DNA of 64,000 bases from Prochlorococcus sp. AG-388-A01 (GTDB lineage: Bacteria; Cyanobacteriota; Cyanobacteriia; PCC-6307; Cyanobiaceae). The translations under genes were made by a program, and so were the position numbers. Location: positions 27,562 through 91,561 of the forward strand of contig QCGK01000006.1 of assembly GCA_003279945.1 (NCBI GenBank). The letters are read 5' to 3'. The notes beneath the pieces were generated by a model. That model did not search any database. It was not told the DNA's origin and worked only from the letters and a program-made list of their open reading frames with translations. This document shows positions 58,653-64,000 of this stretch, in pieces; within the stretch, counting starts at the first letter, position 1, and each line of letters begins with the position of its first letter.

Positions 58653-59390
58653 ATGCAATCAACTGAGCAAATCTTAGCTTCAACCCCTGGCGGTTCACAA
58701 TTGCCTACGAGCTCTCAAACTCCCTCAAGAGTTCTTGTTGTTGAACCTCACCCCACACTTAGAACGGTGCTGGTTCAAAGACTTCGCCAAGATGGACACC
58801 TAGCTGCTGCAGTTGGATCAGCGGCAGAAGCAATTGACCTATGCAGAGAACAATCACCTGACCTACTAGTCAGCGCGGAAATTCTTGAGCAAAATACAGC
58901 AATGAGACTAGCCCAACAATTAGGATCCTCCGTAATTGTTCTTACAGCGAGATCAGGAGTCGAAGCTTTAGTAAACCTCCTAGATGAAGGGGCTGATGAT
59001 GTTCTCAGAAAGCCTTTTGGACTAGAGGAGCTAGCAGCTAGATGTAGAACATTATTAAAAAGAGGAAGAATAGGTTTACAAGAAAAAGTTGAAGTTGGAC
59101 CTCTAGAAGTTCATCTTCTTTTGAGGCAAGTCACCCTAAGTGAGAAGCCTGTAGAACTTAGCCCAAGAGAGTTTGCCCTACTCTGCGCACTTCTTATGCC
59201 TCCTGGCATGGTAAGGAGTCGTCAAGAGCTCCTAAGAATGGCTTGGCCCCCATTCAGCGGAGGTCCTAGATCAGTTGATACCCAAGTATTAACATTAAGA
59301 AGAAAATTAGAGCAGGCTGGATTGGGAGAAGGAGGAGGAATAACTACAGTAAGACAACAAGGTTATAGATTTAGCATCGACAATATCTGA
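58653..59390 (+). CDS. OmpR-family response regulator with degenerate receiver domain
   Basis: A 245-aa DNA-binding regulator. A 22-residue Ser/Thr/Pro-rich tail precedes a CheY-like domain (about 25-140), then a winged-helix domain (about 150-243) with ELSPREFALLCALL and SVDTQVLTLRRKLE. The receiver keeps the switch Thr (VLTARS) and Lys (LRKPFG), but the acidic pocket reads EPH instead of DD. The phosphoacceptor position reads PDLLVSAEIL, putting Ala where Asp is required. Phosphorylation is therefore unlikely. It is not RpaA or RpaB by sequence. Its base composition is visibly less AT-rich than its neighbours. Confidence 0.88.
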   Translation: MQSTEQILASTPGGSQLPTSSQTPSRVLVVEPHPTLRTVLVQRLRQDGHLAAAVGSAAEAIDLCREQSPDLLVSAEILEQNTAMRLAQQLGSSVIVLTARSGVEALVNLLDEGADDVLRKPFGLEELAARCRTLLKRGRIGLQEKVEVGPLEVHLLLRQVTLSEKPVELSPREFALLCALLMPPGMVRSRQELLRMAWPPFSGGPRSVDTQVLTLRRKLEQAGLGEGGGITTVRQQGYRFSIDNI

Positions 59391-59893
59391 TATTTAAAAG
59401 CAAAAATTTCTCCAATAATCATTAAAACTGACAAGAACGTTAATACTTTATAAGTCCATAATGGGGATATGTAAGATATATCTTTAATATCAATACCCGT
59501 TTTACTTGAAAAATTTAGTAAAAATTTATCAAAATCCTCAATCCTTTGTGGAATAAGGTAATTATCCCCTTTATTAGTATTGAAGTAAAAAACTTTACTG
59601 CCCTGACTGGTAGGTAAAGATTTGATTAATTTAATGTCTTTCCAATAAATATCCCAATTTTTCCTCCCAAAAATTTTAGAAATAAAATTAGTTTTATATG
59701 AAACTTTTTTATCACAAGTCTCAACGTAATCACTTGTGACCATAACAATTAAATAAAACCCTAAAATGAAAATAATTATTGAAAAATTTTTTAATTCGTC
59801 AATTGAAATAAATGGAATAGGGATTGTAAGCGCTAAGTATAGTGATATTAATGAACTTTTCACAAAAAAAAGAGTCTTAAACTTCTCTATCAT
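59363..59893 (-). CDS. Conserved hypothetical membrane protein
   Basis: A 176-aa protein with two N-terminal hydrophobic helices (about residues 13-30 and 37-54), a soluble central part of about 85 residues rich in strands (KVFYFNTNKGDNYLIPQRIEDFDKFL, similar in feel to a PH-like domain), and one C-terminal helix (about 147-168). I recognise no named family. Its 3' end overlaps the convergent response-regulator gene by 28 bases. crtH begins (in reading order) 15 bases upstream. Confidence 0.65.
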   Translation of the reverse strand: MIEKFKTLFFVKSSLISLYLALTIPIPFISIDELKNFSIIIFILGFYLIVMVTSDYVETCDKKVSYKTNFISKIFGRKNWDIYWKDIKLIKSLPTSQGSKVFYFNTNKGDNYLIPQRIEDFDKFLLNFSSKTGIDIKDISYISPLWTYKVLTFLSVLMIIGEIFAFKYQILSMLNL

Positions 59894-59908
59894 TTTGTAA
59901 GGATCCTA

Positions 59909-61453
59909 CTAGTCTGGCAATTTAAAACTATTTATATTTAATTGTGCACCTATTTTATGAGCACAAGCGTATCCGCTAAAAGCTACTGCATTTAAACCTT
60001 GACCTGGGAAGCATGAATCACCTACGCAATAGAGGTTTTTAATTTTTGTAGTGTTAAAAGGCATTGGCAAAAGTCCGAGCAGCTTTTGATTAGGTATTGG
60101 TCCATAACTACCTTCATATCTACCAAGAAACCTTTTATGGGTTTTAGGAGTGCCAATTTCTTTGTGATCAATGTTATGCTCAAGATTGGGTAAAATTGTT
60201 GAAATCTTATCAACAAGGAATGAAAAGTATTTTTCTTTTTTTTGCAGATATTCTTTCCTCGATAGGCCTTCCCATTCACTCATTGATGAGGGAGTAAATG
60301 CATGAATGATATGCTTACCTTCAGGAGCTAATGAAGAGTCAAGCAAAGTAGGTATAGAAACAAAAATTACTCCTTTTTCACTCTCTAATTCATTCCAATT
60401 CTCAACAATTATATGGTGACAATTAAAGTTATTACTTATCAAATTTTTTTCGACCCCGAGGTGAATTGAGACAAAAGAAGGAGAAGGTTTATAGGTCTCT
60501 GACCACTTATATTCACTTTTTGGTACGTTTTTATTTGCAATTAATCCTTTCTTTTTATCTTTCAGGCCAAATGTATCCCATCTAGTTGAATTGGATACAA
60601 TAATATTTGAGTAAATCTCCTCACCATTTGAGAGCTTAACTCCTACTGCCTTCTTGTCCTTCAAAAGTATTTCAGTAACATTAGCTTTGTAGCGAATTTT
60701 GCTACCTAATTTTTCCATCCCAGAAACCAACTTCTCTGCTATGGTTCCTACCCCACCTTTTGGATAATTTATACCGCCAGCATGCCTATCTGTAAAAACC
60801 ATTCCAGCGTTAATCATAGGAGTTTTAAGAGCTGGCATTACTGACCAACAAAAACATTCTATATCGATAAATTTTAAGAGCTGAGGATCCTTTATAAACT
60901 TTCTGGCGACATCACCAGCATTTACAGGTAACCATCTTGCTAAACCTAAGCAGGATAATGGAGATTTTAAAAAAACCTTGAAAAGATAACTTGGATCCTC
61001 TATTGATAAAAGAGGCATTGAATCTAAACATTTAAAGACCCTTGCACAGGTATCGTAAAATTTTTTGATACCATCCTTTTCTGCGGGGAAAGTTGCTGAT
61101 AATTTATTTATAAACTTATCATAATTTTTATCTACAGAAATACTAAGGTTATTTGGAAGGTGATATTCCAGTTGCACAGGATCAGGAATAGTTTCGCACT
61201 TTTCATTTAAATCTTTCAATGCACGAGTCAATAAATTTGTATAACCTTTATCTCCAAATCCAAATATCATTGAAGCGCCCACATCAAAAGTATAACCTTT
61301 TCTCTTGAAAGAGCCTCCACTTCCTCCTGGAATAATATATTTTTCAAGAACTAAAACTTCAGCTCCTTTAGCAGCTAATTGAGATGCTGTTACTAACCCT
61401 CCTATTCCTGAGCCAATTATGATTGCATCGTAATTTTCTTTATTAGATTTCAT
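59909..61453 (-). CDS. crtH: Carotenoid cis-trans isomerase
   Basis: CrtH/CRTISO converts poly-cis prolycopene into all-trans lycopene, the substrate for the CrtL cyclases. It is a 514-aa FAD-dependent enzyme of the phytoene-desaturase superfamily. The Rossmann motif is IIIGSGIGGLVTASQLAAKG (about residues 11-30), followed by VLEKYIIPGGSGGSF. The C-terminal NLYCVGDSCFPGQGLNAVAFSG is the second FAD segment. CrtI-type desaturases look similar, but the YIIPGGSGG and GPIPNQKLLGLLPMPFN segments point to CrtH. Confidence 0.93.
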   Translation of the reverse strand: MKSNKENYDAIIIGSGIGGLVTASQLAAKGAEVLVLEKYIIPGGSGGSFKRKGYTFDVGASMIFGFGDKGYTNLLTRALKDLNEKCETIPDPVQLEYHLPNNLSISVDKNYDKFINKLSATFPAEKDGIKKFYDTCARVFKCLDSMPLLSIEDPSYLFKVFLKSPLSCLGLARWLPVNAGDVARKFIKDPQLLKFIDIECFCWSVMPALKTPMINAGMVFTDRHAGGINYPKGGVGTIAEKLVSGMEKLGSKIRYKANVTEILLKDKKAVGVKLSNGEEIYSNIIVSNSTRWDTFGLKDKKKGLIANKNVPKSEYKWSETYKPSPSFVSIHLGVEKNLISNNFNCHHIIVENWNELESEKGVIFVSIPTLLDSSLAPEGKHIIHAFTPSSMSEWEGLSRKEYLQKKEKYFSFLVDKISTILPNLEHNIDHKEIGTPKTHKRFLGRYEGSYGPIPNQKLLGLLPMPFNTTKIKNLYCVGDSCFPGQGLNAVAFSGYACAHKIGAQLNINSFKLPD

Positions 61454-61476
61454 TTTGAGCTTTTGGATAATTTATT

Positions 61477-62889
61477 TTAATTAATTTTGGTAAGTGAGTG
61501 ATCTTTTTCAAGAAGAGAATCTAATATTTTTTTAAACCCTTTTAAAGCTTCTGTAGATCTTTCTTGATAAGCTTTATACCTTAATCTTTTATCTTTTATT
61601 TTTTTATTAAGTTCTGGGACTAAACCAAATGAAGCAGGCATAGGCTGGAATTTATTTCTTTTCTGATTAGATAATATTTTATTTTTATTACTAATGAAAT
61701 TTATTAAAGAACCAATTATTGATTCATCAGGCAAAGTAACTGGTTTTTTACCCTTGGCTAATAATGATGCATTTATTCCAGCGAGCATCCCCCCCGCAGC
61801 AGCTGCAGCATAACCTTCCGTACCTGTTATCTGACCAGCTGCTAGAAGATTTTCTCTTTTCATAAATTGAAGTGTAGGCAATAATAATTTTGGAGATTCT
61901 AAAAAAGTATTTCTATGCATTACTCCAAAACGTACAAATTCAGCTTTTTCTAATCCAGGAATCATCCTAAAAATTCTTTTTTGTTCCGACCATTTTAGGT
62001 TGGTTTGAAAACCTACAATATTAAGCAACTTACCTGCAAGATCTTCCATCCTTAATTGGACAATTGCATGAGGCCGATTTTTCAATCTATTTTCCCTATC
62101 ATATAAGTCTCCCCACTTTGGATTCCACAACCCAATAGATTTCAATGGTCCGTATCTCATTGTGTCAATTCCTCTTCTAGCAATTTCTTCTATAGGCAAA
62201 CAAGCTTCAAAGAAATTAGCAGATTCTTTTTCAAAGTCTTTTAAATTAGCTTGTTCTCCTGCTATTAGTTCGTTCCTGAAATGAATATAATCATTTTTAT
62301 TCATTGGGCAATTAAGATAAGCAGGATCTCCTTTGTCGTATCTACTAGCTTTAAAAGCAATCTCTTTGTTAATAGTGTCACCATAAATTATTGGACTAGC
62401 AGCATCAAAAAAATGACAGGCATCGATACCTGTAAAAAATTGAATTTTGTTGGCCAATTTATCCGCAGTTAGTGGACCAGTTGCCAAGATAGTTATATTT
62501 TCTTTGCTTGGGAGATCCAGTTGTTCTAATCTCTTAATTTCGATTAAAGGATGATTAGATAAAGCTTCAGTCAGTGCATTACTAAATTTAGATCTATCTA
62601 CCGCTAAAGCTCCCCCAGCTGGAACAGCAAATTTATCTGCTATTTGAACTATCAATGAATTAAAAAATCTTAGTTCTTTTTGCAATAAACCCGCAGCTCT
62701 ATCTGCACTTAAAGCCCCAAAACTATTACTACAAACTAATTCTCCGCATTCACCCGTATGATGAGCTGGGGTGGATTTGAAAGGTCTCATTTCAACTAAA
62801 ATTACTGGCACGCCAGAATTGGCCACCTGCCATGCAGCTTCAGAACCAGCTAAACCTCCTCCAATTACTATTACTTCTTTTTCTATCAA
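61477..62889 (-). CDS. trmFO: Methylenetetrahydrofolate--tRNA-(uracil-5-)-methyltransferase
   Basis: TrmFO makes ribothymidine at position 54 of tRNAs, using methylene-THF and FAD rather than SAM. The N-terminal [19 protein letters not shown] (about residues 7-25) binds [22 protein letters not shown] near 43-61 contains the conserved Cys. [16 protein letters not shown] near 352-367 is the C-terminal GidA-like signature. The length of 470 aa is typical. folD in this window supplies and consumes the same folate cofactor. Confidence 0.95.
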   Translation of the reverse strand: MIEKEVIVIGGGLAGSEAAWQVANSGVPVILVEMRPFKSTPAHHTGECGELVCSNSFGALSADRAAGLLQKELRFFNSLIVQIADKFAVPAGGALAVDRSKFSNALTEALSNHPLIEIKRLEQLDLPSKENITILATGPLTADKLANKIQFFTGIDACHFFDAASPIIYGDTINKEIAFKASRYDKGDPAYLNCPMNKNDYIHFRNELIAGEQANLKDFEKESANFFEACLPIEEIARRGIDTMRYGPLKSIGLWNPKWGDLYDRENRLKNRPHAIVQLRMEDLAGKLLNIVGFQTNLKWSEQKRIFRMIPGLEKAEFVRFGVMHRNTFLESPKLLLPTLQFMKRENLLAAGQITGTEGYAAAAAGGMLAGINASLLAKGKKPVTLPDESIIGSLINFISNKNKILSNQKRNKFQPMPASFGLVPELNKKIKDKRLRYKAYQERSTEALKGFKKILDSLLEKDHSLTKIN

Positions 62890-62895
62890 ATTAGA

Positions 62896-63012
62896 TTAAT
62901 CCTTTCCCAAAAAGTCTCTGTTAAACTGCTCTCTTGCTGGTTTTTGTATATTAAATATAACCCAAGCTAAAGCTGCGATAATAGGTGCGAAAACTACGAT
63001 TGCTCTAAGCAT
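62896..63012 (-). CDS. psbY: Photosystem II protein Y
   Basis: A 38-aa ORF missing from the ORF track. It reads [20 protein letters not shown] followed by a charged tail [18 protein letters not shown]. One membrane helix starting near residue 4 and the R/E/Q/F-rich stromal end match PsbY, a small peripheral PSII subunit near cytochrome b559. The ATG is at 63012 and the TAA at 62896. It lies six bases from the trmFO start on the same strand, with a 176-bp gap on the other side before tRNA-Lys. Confidence 0.93.
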   Translation of the reverse strand: MLRAIVVFAPIIAALAWVIFNIQKPAREQFNRDFLGKD

Positions 63013-63133
63013 TTTAGAAATTCTGATATTTAACCAATATCCTACCTTTTAACTGTGAATATAGAGAGAATTTTTAATTATTTTTTTCATAAGTTAAGAA
63101 TTGTATTTGTATTGTTCAACTTGAGATAATAAG

Positions 63134-63162
63134 TTGTTTTTTTTGCCTTTAAAAGGGATAAT
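63134..63162 (+). promoter_or_regulatory. Putative tRNA-Lys promoter
   Basis: TTGTTT (63134-63139) and GATAAT (63157-63162) are separated by 17 bases. Transcription would begin near 63169, about 20 bases before the mature tRNA 5' end. The rest of the gap between psbY and the tRNA is AT-rich with nothing else recognisable. Confidence 0.4.
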
Positions 63163-63188
63163 TTCATATGTACTCAATTTTACAAAAT

Positions 63189-63260
63189 GGGTCGCTAGCT
63201 CAGCGGTAGAGCATCCGGCTTTTAACCGGCTGGTCCTGAGTTCGAATCTCAGGCGACCCA
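63189..63260 (+). tRNA. trnK: tRNA-Lys (anticodon TTT)
   Basis: A complete 72-nt cloverleaf: acceptor GGGTCGC/GCGACCC with discriminator A, D-arm GCTCAGCGGTAGAGC, anticodon arm CCGGC TTTTAAC CGGCT-like with TTT in the loop, and T-arm CTGAG TTCGAAT CTCAG. CCA is not encoded. The tRNA gene is followed by a 505-bp gene-free stretch and then an hli gene. Confidence 0.97.
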
Positions 63261-63677
63261 CATTTTCTTGAATTGAGTAAGTTATTTTTAATAATTACAT
63301 AAACATTCAACACCGTTTATAAATTTAAACTACTAGATATTTATCTACAGTTTATGGATATTCTGTTCCACAATGCTAAATTTGGTACTCAAGATTTTAC
63401 AAATAATGGAATTTTAAACGTACATCGTTAAGTTCCCTTATTAAAATAAATGCCTAATACCAAAAGATGGATCTGAGAATTAATTTGTATTACTTGAAAT
63501 GTAGTATTGATATAAATCTCCCAGTACAGTCAAGGGGAGTCTAAAAATTTATTGTATTTATTATCAATTATGCGATAACGAACAAAAAGCTAAAAGAAAA
63601 CAAAGACCAATAGATTAACTTTCTACATACACATTATTGAGGCATTAATGGAACACATCTTACATTTACTCAACAAA

Positions 63678-63702
63678 TAAATATTTCTGGCAGAAATATT
63701 TA
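63678..63702. repeat. Perfect inverted repeat upstream of hli, candidate operator
   Basis: TAAATATTTCTG and CAGAAATATTTA are exact reverse complements around one central G, giving 12-bp arms. The element ends eight bases before the -35 hexamer of the hli promoter and is centred about 56 bases before the estimated start. A dyad at that distance is what an activator dimer would need. It lacks a T-run, so it is unlikely to be a terminator. The binding protein is unknown. Confidence 0.6.
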
Positions 63703-63710
63703 AAAATACT

Positions 63711-63739
63711 TTACAAAGCTTCATATTACCTGTTACAAT
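63711..63739 (+). promoter_or_regulatory. Putative hli promoter
   Basis: TTACAA (63711-63716) and TACAAT (63734-63739) are 17 bases apart, each one or two mismatches from sigma-70 consensus. Start of transcription is expected near 63746, giving a 20-base leader before the hli ATG. The palindrome annotated just upstream is in a position to control it. Confidence 0.5.
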
Positions 63740-63765
63740 AGTTTACATATATTACTTTTTTTACT

Positions 63766-63873
63766 ATGACTCCTGAAGCAGAACGTTTTAATGGTTGGGC
63801 AGCAATGTTAGGTTTCGTTGCAGCTGTTGGTGCTTACGTAACTACTGGACAAATTATCCCAGGTTGGTTCTAA
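63766..63873 (+). CDS. hli: High light-inducible protein (Hli/Scp)
   Basis: A 35-aa ORF absent from the ORF track. It reads MTPEAERFNGWAAMLGFVAA and then VGAYVTTGQIIPGWF. The single membrane helix carries the chlorophyll-binding family pattern ExxNGxxAMxGF, here as ERFNGWAAMLGF, so Glu and Asn ligands are present. Hli proteins bind chlorophyll and carotenoid and protect PSII assembly under high light or nutrient stress. Prochlorococcus carries many copies, often in genomic islands. This is one of the very short island-type forms. Confidence 0.95.
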   Translation: MTPEAERFNGWAAMLGFVAAVGAYVTTGQIIPGWF

Positions 63874-64000
63874 GATTTCAATCAGAATCCAGAATTAAAA
63901 CTTTATTTTAAAATTTATTCCAATTCTATTCATTATTTTTAATTTTAGAAGTTGGAAAGTCATTTGAAATTTTAAATAGTTATCACTTTTACAGCAAGCT

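Larger units (their letters stand above)
63261..63765. other. 505-bp region without recognisable gene between tRNA-Lys and hli
   Basis: This is the only stretch over 300 bp without a gene. Six-frame reading gives only a 25-codon ORF starting at 63354, with no family resemblance. A weak stem CTCCC/GGGAG occurs around 63518-63539. Near the right end lie a 12-bp-arm palindrome and a promoter serving hli, annotated separately. I see no duplicated tRNA end, integrase fragment or sRNA motif. An unrecognised small RNA remains possible. Confidence 0.5.

Noticed and set aside
58567-58698. Upstream extension of the DUF6761-like ORF to 58698
   Set aside because: It would overlap the divergent response-regulator start by 46 bases, adds a basic leader not expected for the family, and a good ATG exists at 58566.
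58653-59390. Assignment of the response regulator as RpaA, the partner of SasA in this window
   Set aside because: RpaA has the DDD pocket and a phosphoacceptor Asp in its receiver. This protein lacks both and has a different N-terminus.
63354-63431. 25-codon ORF in the gap before hli
   Set aside because: It has no hydrophobic helix, no family resemblance and no ribosome binding site. It is within chance expectation for AT-rich DNA.
63518-63539. CTCCC/GGGAG stem in the gap before hli, considered as an sRNA or terminator
   Set aside because: There are only five pairs with a long loop, no T-run, and no gene ends nearby. It could belong to an unrecognised RNA, but the evidence is too thin.

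Overview
The window looks like a stretch of a high-light-adapted Prochlorococcus chromosome. The DNA is very AT-rich, genes are packed with gaps of a few bases, and the gene content is that of a marine picocyanobacterium. Diagnostic items are an Hli protein, PsbY, Ycf54, a CyanoP/PsbP lipoprotein, CrtH, SasA with a KaiB-like head, OpcA beside Zwf, an FNR without a phycobilisome-linker domain, and the small RNA Yfr1 between guaB and trxA. I see no insertion sequence, prophage, CRISPR array, rRNA operon or obvious pseudogene. The strain cannot be fixed from the sequence alone.

Layout. 0-9 kb: 5' end of trxA, Yfr1, GuaB3-type IMP dehydrogenase, gyrA with a CrtL-type lycopene cyclase directly downstream, a GH57 alpha-glucan enzyme and leuA. 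9-19 kb: a membrane 7TM-HD phosphodiesterase (PgpH-like, c-di-AMP), folD, crtE, a DUF212 membrane protein, the zwf-opcA-cobB run, petH and a SRPBCC protein. 19-25 kb: tRNA-Glu, sasA, a CpeS-like small protein, a secreted small protein, prs, malQ and a truncated RodZ-like protein. 25-34 kb: ABC1 kinase, a PLP amino-acid decarboxylase, cdsA, an alpha/beta hydrolase, a GldA-type dehydrogenase and clpC. 34-42 kb: rimI, then lysA-cdaA-uppS-bioB-trhO and a coupled hypothetical gene, with lipA, recR and psbP-like. 42-56 kb: ABC exporter, small secreted protein, DEAD-box helicase, and the minus-strand run pdxJ-ycf54-recC-methyltransferase-recB-recD. 56-64 kb: plsC, a TPR-like exported protein, bolA-grxD, a DUF6761-like gene, a response regulator lacking its phosphoacceptor Asp, crtH, trmFO, psbY, tRNA-Lys, a 505-bp gene-free stretch and an hli gene.

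How the genes connect. Carotenoid and pigment steps are scattered (crtE, crtL, crtH, ycf54). Carbon and redox metabolism is represented by zwf/opcA, petH, a GH57 enzyme and malQ. Both a c-di-AMP synthase (CdaA) and a c-di-AMP hydrolase (7TM-HD) are encoded, and the synthase sits between lysA and uppS, two cell-wall-linked genes. DNA repair is represented by recR and a complete recCBD set. Most of the window is ordinary core genome.

I did not find a convincing wholly new system. The best leads are the aspartate-less response regulator, the near-perfect palindrome just upstream of the hli promoter at the edge of a possible genomic island, the membrane-anchored FNR, the unusual RHL motif in CdaA, and a CpeS-like protein of unknown role.
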